Positions 42,378 to 52,156 of a DNA stretch of 64,000 nucleotides are shown here, piece after piece; positions within the stretch are counted from its first letter, which is position 1; each line of letters opens with the position of its first letter. The notes beneath the pieces were generated by a model. The model saw nothing but the letters and a program-made list of their open reading frames with translations. It had not been told where the DNA came from and made no database searches. Made by a program: the position numbers and the translations under genes. The stretch is from Bradyrhizobium archetypum (GTDB taxonomy: Bacteria > Pseudomonadota > Alphaproteobacteria > Rhizobiales > Xanthobacteraceae): NCBI RefSeq assembly GCF_013114835.1, contig NZ_JAAVLW010000009.1, positions 186,001-250,000 on the forward strand. The letters are read 5' to 3'.

Positions 42378-43343
42378 ATGCGGATCTTTGTTGCAGGCGC
42401 CACTGGCGCCGTCGGCCGTCCGCTCGTTGCCGCGCTGATCACGGCAGGTCACTCGGTCGTCGCAATGACGCGCAGGGCCGGCAAGGCCGAGGCCATCAAG
42501 CGGATGGGCGCGGAGCCCGCCATTGCCGATGGCCTGGATCCCGTAGCCGTCGAGGCGGCGGTGGGTTCCGCAAAGCCCGATATCGTCATCCATCAAATGA
42601 CCGATCTGGCGGGCATGACCGACCTTCGCCATTTCGATCGCGCCTTCGCAACCACCAATCAGCTTCGCACACGTGGCACCGACTATCTACTGGCCGCTGC
42701 GCGCGAGGCCGGCGTGAAGCGCTTGATCGCCCAGAGCTACTGCGGCTGGACCTATGATCGCAGCGGCGAACCGGTCAAGACCGAAGCCGATCCGCTCGAT
42801 GTCGATCCGCCGGAGGAGCTGCGCCGCACGCTGGAAGCGATTCAATATCTGGAGGGCACGGTTGCCGGCTCGGCGAACCCGGAGGGGATCGTTTTGCGAT
42901 ATGGAGCGTTCTATGGCCCGGACACCGGCATGCTCTCACGGCCGATGATCGATCAGGTACGCCACCGTCGGGTGCCGCTGATCGGCGGCGGTGGCGGACG
43001 GTGGTCGTTCATCCACGTGGAGGATGCGGCGTCCGCGGCCGTCGCTGCCATCGAACGCGGCAGGCCCGGCGAAATCTACAACATCGTCGATGATGAACCG
43101 GCGCCGGTCAGCGAGTGGCTGCCTGCTCTGGCCACGCTGCTCGGAGCCAGGCCGCCGATTCGCGTGCCGGCTTGGCTTGGCCGGCTGTTCGCCGGCGAGC
43201 ACGTGGTTTCGATGATGACCGAGGTGCGGGCAGGCTCCAATGCCAAGGCGAAGCGCGAGTTGGGTTGGCAGCCGGCGCATCCGTCGTGGCGTCAGGGATT
43301 TGCCGAGGTCGCCAGCGGCGCAGCCACGCAGCACGCCGCCTGA
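42378..43343 (+). CDS. Extended SDR, NAD-dependent epimerase/dehydratase family
   Basis: A 321-residue cytoplasmic protein with the nucleotide-binding motif GATGAVGRPL near the start. The catalytic strand reads RLIAQSYCGWTYD; there is no YxxxK pair at the usual site, marking it as an atypical SDR. AGGAGG lies just ahead of the ATG at 42378. The substrate is unknown; related proteins act on nucleotide sugars or as NAD(P)-sensing proteins. Confidence 0.9.
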   Translation: MRIFVAGATGAVGRPLVAALITAGHSVVAMTRRAGKAEAIKRMGAEPAIADGLDPVAVEAAVGSAKPDIVIHQMTDLAGMTDLRHFDRAFATTNQLRTRGTDYLLAAAREAGVKRLIAQSYCGWTYDRSGEPVKTEADPLDVDPPEELRRTLEAIQYLEGTVAGSANPEGIVLRYGAFYGPDTGMLSRPMIDQVRHRRVPLIGGGGGRWSFIHVEDAASAAVAAIERGRPGEIYNIVDDEPAPVSEWLPALATLLGARPPIRVPAWLGRLFAGEHVVSMMTEVRAGSNAKAKRELGWQPAHPSWRQGFAEVASGAATQHAA

Positions 43344-43549
43344 GGAGTTCGTTTGCTCAGGCATGACGAACCAGTCTGATGTGATCCGTCATCTTGCCGC
43401 CCAGCCGGCGGCGACACGGACGATCATGCCGACGGCGTCGGCCGGTCCGGGAAGCGCCATTTGCGGTCAGCAGATTGCGGGATGCTGAAGATGTGCCGCT
43501 GATTTGCCCGACGTGTCAATGTTCAAAGCTCGATGCCGGCCGCTACCTG

Positions 43550-43593
43550 CTACTTTGCATGGGGTTGTTTTCTACTTTGCATGGGGTTGTTTT
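43550..43593. repeat. Perfect 22-base tandem duplication
   Basis: The unit CTACTTTGCATGGGGTTGTT (plus TT) occurs twice in a row without mismatch, followed by CGATATTTTGG. It lies in the gap between two convergent genes, 34 bases from the stop at 43628. In the other direction it reads AAAACAACCCCATGCAAAG, a string I recall from many Bradyrhizobium gene ends. Confidence 0.9.
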
Positions 43594-43627
43594 CGATATT
43601 TTGGGCTGGCGGCGAGATCGGCCATTC

Positions 43628-44587
43628 TCAGGCCAGCCGCTGCTTCGGCTCGCCCTTGAACCAGGCGTCGATGCCCTCGACCATCTGCTGATAGTGGTTT
43701 CGGAAGCTGTCCTCGGTGACGTAGCCGAGATGCGGCGTCAGCACCATGTTGTCGAGCTTGCGGAAGGGATGATCGACCGGCAGCGGCTCGACCGAGAACA
43801 CGTCGACGCCGGCGCCCGCGATCTTCTTCTGTGTCAGCGCTTCCAACAGCGCGCCTTCGTCGACGATCGGCCCGCGCGCGGTGTTGACGAGATAGGCGGT
43901 CGGCTTCATCCGTGCCAGGTCGGCAGCGCCGACCAGCCCGCGCGTACGCTGGCTCAGCACCACATGGATGGTGATGATGTCGGCGGTCGAGAACAGCTCT
44001 TCCTTGCTGACATAAGTGACGCCGATCTCCTTGCACTTCTCAGGCGTCAGATTCTGGCTCCAGGCGATCACGTTCATGCCGAAGGCCTGCGCCAGCTTCG
44101 ACACTTTGGTGCCGAGCTTGCCGAGACCGATCACGCCGAGCGTGCGGCCCTCAATCTCCATGCCGACATGGGCCTGCAACGGCTCGCCGGCATGCATGCG
44201 AGCGTTTTCGCGGCCGATATTGCGGGTCAGTTCAAGGATCAGGCCCATGGTCAGCGGCGCGGTCGGGTCGCGGCCCCATTGCGTGCCGCACAGCACCACC
44301 TTGTGGTCCTTGGCCGCCTCCATGTCGATCGCGGCATTGCGCAGGCCCGAGGTGATCAGCAGTTTCAGGTTGGGCAGCGCGGCAAACATGGTGCGTGGGA
44401 ATGGCGTGCGCTCGCGCATCGCGCAGATGATCTCGAAATCCTTCAGCGCGGCGGCCGCGGCTTCCGCGTTCGCAAACGGCTGGTTGAATACCGTGATGTC
44501 GACGCGATCGGAGATTTTGGACCAGTCGGCGACCTTCAGCGCCACGTTGAGGTAATCGTCGAGGATAGCACAGTGGAGCCGCGTCAT
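43628..44587 (-). CDS. D-2-hydroxyacid dehydrogenase family protein
   Basis: A 319-residue NAD(P)-dependent enzyme without a regulatory domain. It contains the cofactor motif LGVIGLGKLGTKVSKLAQAF, the catalytic Arg in VNTARGPIVDEGAL, the Glu region in VDVFSVEPLP and the His in LTPHLGYVTEDSF. Unlike SerA it lacks an ACT domain. The start MTRLHCAILDDYLNVAL (44587) fits the family; ATGs at 44644 and 44656 are upstream options. The substrate is unknown (glyoxylate/hydroxypyruvate-type possible). Confidence 0.92.
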   Translation of the reverse strand: MTRLHCAILDDYLNVALKVADWSKISDRVDITVFNQPFANAEAAAAALKDFEIICAMRERTPFPRTMFAALPNLKLLITSGLRNAAIDMEAAKDHKVVLCGTQWGRDPTAPLTMGLILELTRNIGRENARMHAGEPLQAHVGMEIEGRTLGVIGLGKLGTKVSKLAQAFGMNVIAWSQNLTPEKCKEIGVTYVSKEELFSTADIITIHVVLSQRTRGLVGAADLARMKPTAYLVNTARGPIVDEGALLEALTQKKIAGAGVDVFSVEPLPVDHPFRKLDNMVLTPHLGYVTEDSFRNHYQQMVEGIDAWFKGEPKQRLA

Positions 44588-44712
44588 TTGAGGTCCATTG
44601 ATGGCGAGGAAGACGGTGGGACGGCCGTCAAAGAAGGTCGCCATGGTTGCGCGCAATCGGGGAGACGCGCAAGCGGACTAAACGCAGGGCAGGCTCAAAT
44701 AAGCTGAAAAGC

Positions 44713-44907
44713 TCAGTTCTGATGGCCGAGATGCTTGGCCCGCCAGGCCGGACCGGGGCCGCGCATATAGTGCAGTTCCGGGCGGTACGGGTTGAACGCC
44801 TTGGCGACGAACTGGCGCCAGAAGGCGCGGAGTTCTGCCAGCGGTTTTACCAATCCGGCGCTTGCATGAGCCGGAGCGGAAAGAGATACCGAACCGATCG
44901 TAGCCAT
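44713..44907 (-). CDS. Small conserved hypothetical protein
   Basis: A 64-residue protein starting MATIGSVSLSAPAHASAG. It continues LVKPLAELRAFWRQFVAKAF and ends RGPGPAWRAKHLG. A mildly hydrophobic N-terminus ending APAHASAG may be a weak export signal; the rest is amphipathic and Trp/Arg/Pro rich. It lies behind a divergent ettA promoter region. I recall close relatives annotated as hypothetical in Bradyrhizobium. The longer frame (start 44928) lacks a better signal. Confidence 0.6.
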   Translation of the reverse strand: MATIGSVSLSAPAHASAGLVKPLAELRAFWRQFVAKAFNPYRPELHYMRGPGPAWRAKHLGHQN

Positions 44908-45137
44908 GACGCGGGCCCTTGTTTTCAAGACGCCTTTTCGGCGCTGAAAGCGATTTTTCGCCCGATTTATTAAAAGATAGTTTCAATTGTCGGGACCTCG
45001 GCAATCATGGTGTCCATCCCGTATTCATCCGTGGTGAACGGATGGAAAACGCCGCTCCCTCGGTTGCCCTTTGGGGGCTGCGCCGCTACATGAGCGGCAG
45101 CAAATTTCCATAAATCCTCCGGTTTCAAGGGATCGCG

Positions 45138-46787
<1,650 letters not shown>

Positions 46788-46915
46788 GCCAATCGGGCGT
46801 TTGCGTGATCGCGACTGCGCATGCGCTGCGGCCAGTTGTCGCTTCACAGTGCGGTCAGATTGCGTAGATATAGGGCTCCTTCCGCCATTCGAATCCCTGC
46901 AGCGAGCCCTCCCTG

Positions 46916-47500
46916 ATGTCCCTTGCTCCCGAAACACTCTTGCCGCCGAAGGGCGCGAGGTTGCGCCCCGTTCCGATGCTGATCTTCGGCTCGCGCTGGC
47001 TGCAATTGCCGCTCTATGTCGGCCTGATCGTCGCGCAGGGCATTTATGTCGTGCTGTTCATTAAGGAGCTGTGGCACCTGTTCGCGCATGCCTTCGACTT
47101 CAGCGAACAGCAGATCATGCTGGCGGTGCTGGGCCTGATCGACGTCGTCATGATCTCGAACTTGCTCGTGATGGTGATCGTCGGCGGCTACGAGACTTTC
47201 GTCTCCCGGCTCAATCTGCAGGGCCATCCCGACGAGCCGGAGTGGCTCAGCCACGTCAACGCCAGCGTGCTCAAGATCAAGCTGGCGATGGCCATCATCG
47301 GCATTTCCTCGATCCATCTGTTGCGCACCTTCATCGAAGCCGGCGCGCTGACCTCGGGCAAGACCGCCTATACCGAAACCGGCGTGATGTGGCAGACCAT
47401 CATCCACACGGTCTTCATTCTCTCGGCCATCGGCATCGCTGTCGTCGACAGGCTTTCCAATGAAGCGATCGAATCGAGCAAGCAGACGGCCGGCCATTGA
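46916..47500 (+). CDS. UPF0114 (YqhA/TIGR00645) membrane protein
   Basis: A 194-residue inner-membrane protein with about four hydrophobic segments. The family signature is clear: GSRWLQLPLYVGLIVAQGIY, GLIDVVMISNLLVMVIVGGY, ETFVSR and LKIKLAMAIIGISSIHLLR. The role is unknown, although homologues have been linked to ion flux and stress. The lytic transglycosylase start follows 28 bases after its stop, and the pair is probably co-transcribed. Confidence 0.93.
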   Translation: MSLAPETLLPPKGARLRPVPMLIFGSRWLQLPLYVGLIVAQGIYVVLFIKELWHLFAHAFDFSEQQIMLAVLGLIDVVMISNLLVMVIVGGYETFVSRLNLQGHPDEPEWLSHVNASVLKIKLAMAIIGISSIHLLRTFIEAGALTSGKTAYTETGVMWQTIIHTVFILSAIGIAVVDRLSNEAIESSKQTAGH

Positions 47501-47528
47501 TGATACGATCTCGCGGCGAGGATTGGCA

Positions 47529-48758
47529 ATGATGGGCGGCCGCGCACTTGTCGCTGGCCTGCTGCTGGCGCTCGTGTTGCATTCGCCCGCCCGCGCCGCC
47601 GACGCCGCCTTCACCCAGTTCATCGCCTCGCTGTGGCCGGAGGCGCAGGCAGCCGGGGTGTCGCGCGCCACGTTTCATGCCGAGACGCGCGGGCTCGAGC
47701 CAGATTACAAATTGCCCGATCTGTTGCTGCCCGGCCGGCCTCCCACCGGCGCGCCGGCGCAGGCGGAGTTCGTGCAGGTGCCGGCCGACTATGTGAAGGA
47801 ATCGTCGATCGCACGACTTGCTGCCGAAGGGCAGAAGCTGATGCAGCAGCATCGAACAGCGCTCACCGAGATCGAAAAGCGCTTCGGCGTTCCCGCAACC
47901 GTCGTGCTCGCGATCTGGGGCCGCGAGACCGACTACGGCCGCTACCGGCTGCCTTACGACACCTTGCGCGTGGTTGCGACGCAGGCCTATGTCGGCCGGC
48001 GCAAGGATCAGTACCGCACCGAATTCATCCTGGCGCTGAAGCTGCTCGGCGAGGGCGCTGTCGCGCGCAAGGATTTTCGTTCGTCCTGGGCGGGTGCCAC
48101 CGGCCTCACGCAGTTCCTGCCATCAGAATATTACAAGCACGGCATCGATCTCGACGGCGATGGCCGGGTCGACATCTGGCATTCGGTGGCGGATGCGCTG
48201 GCTTCCGCCGCGCAGCAGCTCGTCAACAAGGGCTGGCAGCGCGGCGTGCGCTGGGCCTATGAGGTGAAGGCACCCGCCAATGTCGATTGCACGATGGGCG
48301 TGCCGGAGGTGACGAAGCCGATCGCCGAATGGCTGCGCTTGGGCTTCGTGCCGGTGCGCGGGCAGAAGCTGAGCGCGGCCGAACTGGCGCAGCCAGCATC
48401 GCTGTTGCAGGTCGAGGGCATTTATGGCCCGTCGTTCCTGACGACGAAGAACTACTTCGTCATCAAGGAGTACAATTTTTCCGATCTCTATGTGCTGTTC
48501 GTCGGCCACCTCGCCGACCGCATGACAAGCCCGCAGCCGTTCGCAACGCCCTGGTCGGCGTCGACGCAGTTGCGCTCCGCCGATGTCGAAGCCATGCAGC
48601 GTCACTTGACGCGCATTGGTCTCTACAAGGACAAGCTTGACGGCAAGGCAGGCATGCAGACCCGCGCGGCACTCGGCGCCTTTCAGAAGTCCGCTGGCCT
48701 GAAGGTCGATTGCTGGCCGAGTGACGCGGTGCTGCGCGCGATGAGCGCGGGGCGTTGA
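47529..48758 (+). CDS. Lytic murein transglycosylase, MltB-like, with peptidoglycan-binding domain
   Basis: A 409-residue exported enzyme that cleaves peptidoglycan to 1,6-anhydromuropeptides. The signal peptide ends SPARAAD. The catalytic Glu lies in AIWGRETDYGRY; other MltB-type stretches are FRSSWAGATGLTQFLPSEYY and IDLDGDGRVDIWHSVADALA. Residues 345-405 form a peptidoglycan-binding domain. The start at 47529 follows GAGGATTGG; a TTG-type longer frame would overlap the previous gene. A paralogue lies at 61691-63040. Confidence 0.93.
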   Translation: MMGGRALVAGLLLALVLHSPARAADAAFTQFIASLWPEAQAAGVSRATFHAETRGLEPDYKLPDLLLPGRPPTGAPAQAEFVQVPADYVKESSIARLAAEGQKLMQQHRTALTEIEKRFGVPATVVLAIWGRETDYGRYRLPYDTLRVVATQAYVGRRKDQYRTEFILALKLLGEGAVARKDFRSSWAGATGLTQFLPSEYYKHGIDLDGDGRVDIWHSVADALASAAQQLVNKGWQRGVRWAYEVKAPANVDCTMGVPEVTKPIAEWLRLGFVPVRGQKLSAAELAQPASLLQVEGIYGPSFLTTKNYFVIKEYNFSDLYVLFVGHLADRMTSPQPFATPWSASTQLRSADVEAMQRHLTRIGLYKDKLDGKAGMQTRAALGAFQKSAGLKVDCWPSDAVLRAMSAGR

Positions 48759-48771
48759 GAATTGCTTCCCC

Positions 48772-48901
48772 TCATGGTGAGGAAGCGCGCAACCGCCGTC
48801 TCGAACCATGTGGCCCGACTGGGGCCTTCATCCTTCGAGACGCCGCGGACCCTGTCATCGGGCGAGCATTCGCGTGACCCGTTGGCGGCTCCTCAGGATG
48901 A
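48772..48901. repeat. Inverted repeat of the CCTCATNNTGAGG type
   Basis: CCCTCATGGTGAGGAAGCGC at the left, GGCGGCTCCTCAGGATGAGG at the right, and inner arms GTCTCGAACCATG and CATCCTTCGAGAC. It fills the gap between a rightward and a leftward gene. Confidence 0.8.
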
Positions 48902-48905
48902 GGAA

Positions 48906-48944
48906 CAGAAAAACAAAAAGCCCGGCCGAACGATCGGCCGGGCT
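48906..48944 (-). terminator. Rho-independent terminator after 48971-49243
   Basis: AGCCCGGCCG and CGGCCGGGCT pair around AACGAT. Leftward it is followed by TTTTTGTTTTT. It lies 26 bases beyond the stop of the leftward glycine-zipper gene. Confidence 0.9.
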
Positions 48945-48970
48945 CTTGAGCAACACGCGCGGGTGTCAGA

Positions 48971-49243
48971 TCAGTTGCAGACCTCGACGCGGCGATAGCG
49001 CCACTCCCAGCCGTCCCAGAAGCGCTCGCGAACCATGCGGCACGCCGGATAGGGCGCTTCTTCCACATACACCGGACCGCCATAGGCCGGGCGGCTGGAG
49101 GCAATCGCACCGCCGATGATCGCGCCGCCGAGCAGGCCGGCCGCCACGCCAGCGGCAACACCGCGCTGTGCGCTTGCAGGCGTCGAGGCAAGCGAACCGG
49201 CAATCGTTGCGACCGCGACGAAGGCAGCAAATGTCTTCTTCAT
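48971..49243 (-). CDS. Exported glycine-zipper protein, paralogue 1
   Basis: A 90-residue protein. A signal peptide ends TPASAQ. The mature N-terminus is a glycine-zipper, RGVAAGVAAGLLGGAIIGGA, then a Pro/Tyr-rich link and a compact Cys-bearing end (PACRMVRERFWDGWEWRYRR ending VEVCN). The two Cys probably pair. The start at 49243 follows CCAGGAGAG. It shares its zipper and its Trp/Arg-rich end with 49476-49790. Function unknown; likely envelope associated. Confidence 0.82.
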   Translation of the reverse strand: MKKTFAAFVAVATIAGSLASTPASAQRGVAAGVAAGLLGGAIIGGAIASSRPAYGGPVYVEEAPYPACRMVRERFWDGWEWRYRRVEVCN

Positions 49244-49372
49244 GTCCTGGGCTCTCCTGGAGTGGCGCCTTTGGGCGCCGGGTTTAGGGATGACTCACAC
49301 GCTGTTTCGAACTGCCGCTTCGCTAAAAAAGCGCACATGGGTCAATCGAAAGTAAACGTCCTCAGACGCTCG

Positions 49373-49440
49373 CCGAAAAAAACGGTTTTTTCGGGCCAAA
49401 ACGGCATTCATCCCGGAAAAGCTGCGTCCTTTCCGGGATG
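49373..49440. terminator. Two hairpins downstream of 49476-49790
   Basis: CATCCCGGAAA and TTTCCGGGATG form an 11-base stem (49409-49440). A second, AT-rich stem CCGAAAAAA / TTTTTTCGG follows at 49373-49394. They lie 36 bases beyond the leftward gene stop and probably end its transcript, though no long U tract directly follows the first stem. Confidence 0.55.
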
Positions 49441-49475
49441 TTGGGCCGTAAATTTAATGAAGATGAACGGGGCAG

Positions 49476-49790
49476 CTAGTCGCAAACCCTGACGTTGCGC
49501 ACCCGCCAGCCATAGCCGTCCCAGAAGCGCTGCCGCTGCCAGATGCAGGATTCGCCGTAGCCAGGATCGGCCACATAGGCCGGGCCGCCATAGTAATGGG
49601 GCTCATAGTAGCCTGGGCCGTAATAATAGCCGTTCTGGGATGCAATCGCGCCGCCTACAATGGCGCCGCCGAGCAATCCGGCTGCGACACCCGCGGCCAC
49701 ACCGCGTTGCGCATGGGCGGGAGCGGGAACAGCCACGGCCGAAACGGTCAGAGCCGCGGCGGTACCGAGCGCCATCAATGTCTTCTTCAT
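49476..49790 (-). CDS. Exported glycine-zipper protein, paralogue 2
   Basis: A 104-residue protein with a signal peptide ending PAPAHAQ. The zipper RGVAAGVAAGLLGGAIVGGA differs from that of 48971-49243 at one residue. A Tyr/Gly-rich insert (YYYGPGYYEPHYYGG) follows, then CIWQRQRFWDGYGWRVRNVR, ending RVCD. The start at 49790 has AAAGGTGA upstream; an ATG at 49814 would add eight residues. Both genes probably arose by tandem duplication. Confidence 0.83.
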   Translation of the reverse strand: MKKTLMALGTAAALTVSAVAVPAPAHAQRGVAAGVAAGLLGGAIVGGAIASQNGYYYGPGYYEPHYYGGPAYVADPGYGESCIWQRQRFWDGYGWRVRNVRVCD

Positions 49791-49968
49791 GGCTTCACCT
49801 TTCTTGCGGAGCAAAGGACGTTAGGTCTTGTCCCGGCAAAAGTTCCATATTCCGCTTGAATGATCAATGAACGCCGAGGCCGCCGGCGATGACGAAGACA
49901 GGAGGTGAGGCAGGTCACGGTGCGATAATACCGAAAGAATTATTCTCGCCCCCAAAACGCAGGATACA

Positions 49969-50238
49969 ATGATGAGTGGAATGGCAGCATTCATGGTGGC
50001 GGTCGGCGGCACGTCGCTGATCTGCTATTTCCTGATGACCCGGGTGCAAAGCCGGAAAGCCCGGCGCGAGGGCGCGAGCAACGGCGCGTCCTCGGGCTTC
50101 GGCGCCAATAACAGTTCCGGCACGGATAGTTGGAACCTGTTTTCCTGGGGCGGCGAGAGTCCTTCGTCGCAAGATTCCGCGTCATCCAGCGACGGCGGCG
50201 GAGACAGCGGAGGAGGCGGAGGTGGTAGCGGCGATTGA
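49969..50238 (+). CDS. Small membrane-anchored Ser/Gly-rich protein
   Basis: An 89-residue protein. One N-terminal membrane segment (MAAFMVAVGGTSLICYFLM) is followed by a basic stretch and a low-complexity Ser/Gly/Asn tail ending GGGGGGSGD. It resembles short proteins often annotated as hypothetical in Bradyrhizobium. The start could be ATG 49969 or 49972. Function unknown. Confidence 0.65.
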   Translation: MMSGMAAFMVAVGGTSLICYFLMTRVQSRKARREGASNGASSGFGANNSSGTDSWNLFSWGGESPSSQDSASSSDGGGDSGGGGGGSGD

Positions 50239-50417
50239 TGTCGAAAACGCCGGCAAATCAGCGCCACTTTGATTTACCGCAACACCGCTTTTTAGATTCA
50301 TTCCAGTATTTCGCCGGCATCAGTTTGGAATTGCTAGAAAATGCGGCTTTTCCTTTTGCATCTCGGAGCAGTCTTCCATATCGATGAGGTCGCATCACCG
50401 AGGGTTCTTTCCGTTTC

Positions 50418-50696
50418 ATGATCGTCTGTTCCTGCAACTTTTTGAGCGACCACGATGTCCGTAGTGCCGTAAGTGCATCCACGGACCTGCCGCGAAATCC
50501 CAAACAGATCTATGGTTGCCTCGGTTGCAGCGCCGAATGCGGCCGCTGCGCACGCACGATCAAGACGATCATCGACGAAGCGCTTGGCGCCTGCGCCAAG
50601 GAGTGCTGCGCCGGTTGCCCGCACAGCCCTGCGGCAAACGACGAGCTCGCCCAGGAAGCTCCGGGTGCGCCTGCGTTTGCGCTCGCGGCCTGCTGA
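50418..50696 (+). CDS. bfd: Bacterioferritin-associated ferredoxin
   Basis: A 92-residue [2Fe-2S] protein that reduces iron stored in bacterioferritin so it can be released. The N-terminus MIVCSCNFLSDHDVRSAV carries Cys4 and Cys6. The second ligand pair is most likely Cys41/Cys44 in AECGRCARTI. Three further cysteines (KECCAGC) and an Ala-rich tail make it about 25 residues longer than E. coli Bfd. The bfr gene follows 132 bases downstream. Confidence 0.93.
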   Translation: MIVCSCNFLSDHDVRSAVSASTDLPRNPKQIYGCLGCSAECGRCARTIKTIIDEALGACAKECCAGCPHSPAANDELAQEAPGAPAFALAAC

Positions 50697-50768
50697 AACC
50701 GTCGAAATCCATATCTGCCATTTCCACGAGCTTTTTTCGTGGATCGGTTGCCCTTGGCTCCAAACTGA

Positions 50769-50785
50769 TTTAGAAGCATTCTAAA
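50769..50785. promoter_or_regulatory. Irr-box (ICE motif) ahead of bfr
   Basis: TTTAGAA-GCA-TTCTAAA is a perfect 7-base inverted repeat with a 3-base spacer, identical to the ICE consensus I remember for the rhizobial haem-iron regulator Irr. It lies 43 bases before the bfr ATG. Irr usually represses iron-storage genes when iron is short. A much weaker likeness, TTTAGATTCATTCCAGT, lies at 50291-50307 ahead of bfd. Confidence 0.85.
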
Positions 50786-50828
50786 TACAGGTGCAGCCGC
50801 GTCTGGCTTGCGAAAATTGGAGTGGACA

Positions 50829-51314
50829 ATGCAGGGCGATCCCAAAGTCATCGACTTTCTCAATAAGGGCCTGCGCAGCGAGCTCACCGCAATCAACCAG
50901 TATTGGCTGCACTACCGGCTCCTGAACAATTGGGGCCTTTTGGATTTTGCCAAGGTCTGGCGCAAGGAATCCATCGAGGAGATGGAACACGCCGACAAGT
51001 TCACCGACCGGATCCTGTTTCTCGACGGCTTTCCCAACATGCAGGTGCTCGATCCCCTGCGCATCGGCCAGAACGTCAGGGAAATCATCGAATGCGATCT
51101 GGCCTCCGAGATCGCCGCGCGCACGCTCTACCAGGAGGCCGCAACCTACTGCCACGGGGTCAAGGACTACGTCTCACGCGACCTGTTCGAAAGCCTGATG
51201 AAGGACGAGGAGCATCACATCGATTTCCTCGAGACCCAGCTTGACCTGATCCAGCGTATCGGCCTCGAGCTCTACACCCAGAAGCACGTTGGCGGTCTGG
51301 AGAACGGGGATTGA
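50829..51314 (+). CDS. bfr: Bacterioferritin
   Basis: A 161-residue subunit of the 24-mer haem-containing iron store. All ferroxidase ligands sit at canonical numbers: Glu18, Glu51, His54, Glu94, Glu127 and His130. The haem ligand Met52 is present. The start at 50829 follows GGAGTGGAC; an upstream start at 50808 would break this numbering. The Irr box lies just ahead and bfd lies upstream, so storage and release are encoded together. Confidence 0.97.
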   Translation: MQGDPKVIDFLNKGLRSELTAINQYWLHYRLLNNWGLLDFAKVWRKESIEEMEHADKFTDRILFLDGFPNMQVLDPLRIGQNVREIIECDLASEIAARTLYQEAATYCHGVKDYVSRDLFESLMKDEEHHIDFLETQLDLIQRIGLELYTQKHVGGLENGD

Positions 51315-51317
51315 GCT

Positions 51318-51477
51318 TCTTACTCTCCCCTGGATGGGGTCGGCTCGTATGAGCGAAGCGAGTGCGAGGCGGGGTGGGGTGATCTCTCAACTTGGGCACT
51401 GCTGGAGGTGGAGAGACCGTCCCCCACCCCGCCGCACGTTACACGCGCGTCGACCCTTCCCCCTCCAGGGAAGGATA
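51318..51477. repeat. Long inverted repeat of the CCCCACCCC type
   Basis: The left half (TACTCTCCCCTGGATGGGG ... GCGGGGTGGGG, then GATCTCTC) is complementary in blocks to the right half (GAGAGACC ... CCCCACCCCGC ... CCCTCCAGGGAAGGATAG). It fills the gap between bfr and the convergent flavoprotein gene. Confidence 0.8.
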
Positions 51478-51485
51478 GTTTTTCC

Positions 51486-52088
51486 CTACAATTGCGTCTT
51501 GTAGCGCTCGTAGATCACCGCTTGGCTTTCGCGCTCGCCGAGGCCGGTCTGGTCGTGGATCACTTCGCCGATGCTCGGCATCACCGAGCGCTCGACCCTT
51601 TCCGTCGTCCAGAGTTTCGAGCGCATCAGCGCCTTGCCGCAGTGGAAGTAGGCTTCCCTTACGTCGATGCGCAGCACCGCGCGCGGCGGTTTGCCGAACT
51701 CGATCATCGAGGCCATCAGCTCCGGGTCAACCGAAACGGCGCCCTTGCCGCCAACGCGCAGCGTCTCGTCGATCCCGGGCACGAAGAAGATCAGCTGCAG
51801 GAAGCCGCTTCCCTCGACGATGTTGCGAAAACTGTCGATGCGGTTGTTGCCGGAACGATCCGGCATCAGCAGCAGGTTCGGTCCCGCGACATGAATGAAG
51901 CCGGGATTGCCGCCGCGGGGCGAAGCGTCGACGCTGCCGTCCGAGCCTGAAGTGGCCAGCACGCAGAACGGAGACATGCCGATGAACTTCTTGGCGTGGG
52001 CATCGATCGCCGGCCGCGCCTTGGCGACAACGCGCGGCGTCGGAGCGGGATAGATCTTGGCGAGGTCAGAGGCAGCAAGATCGGACAA
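51486..52088 (-). CDS. PPOX-type FMN-dependent flavoprotein (MSMEG_1061-like)
   Basis: About 200 residues of the pyridoxamine-phosphate-oxidase-like split barrel (FIGMSPFCVLATSGSDGSVD, SPRGGNPGFIHVAGPNLLLM, PDRSGNNRIDSFRNIVEGSG). Such proteins bind FMN or F420 and reduce or oxidise small substrates. The TTG at 52088 is preferred because AAAGGAGCC lies just ahead. An ATG at 52145 would add 19 residues of no family character and has no good site. Confidence 0.85.
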   Translation of the reverse strand: MSDLAASDLAKIYPAPTPRVVAKARPAIDAHAKKFIGMSPFCVLATSGSDGSVDASPRGGNPGFIHVAGPNLLLMPDRSGNNRIDSFRNIVEGSGFLQLIFFVPGIDETLRVGGKGAVSVDPELMASMIEFGKPPRAVLRIDVREAYFHCGKALMRSKLWTTERVERSVMPSIGEVIHDQTGLGERESQAVIYERYKTQL

Positions 52089-52156
52089 GGGCGGCTCCTT
52101 TAGCTTTCGTGACAAAAGACTATCATTCCGCGGCGCGGGCGTCATCTTGAGAGAAC

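Noticed and set aside
40956..42632. 558-codon open frame on the minus strand
   Set aside because: It is antisense to the L,D-transpeptidase and crosses its strong terminator; the product is His/Arg/Gly-rich without domain features.
51318..51477. Long inverted repeat considered as an insertion-sequence remnant
   Set aside because: No transposase fragment or target duplication is seen; it resembles the other GC-rich intergenic inverted repeats.
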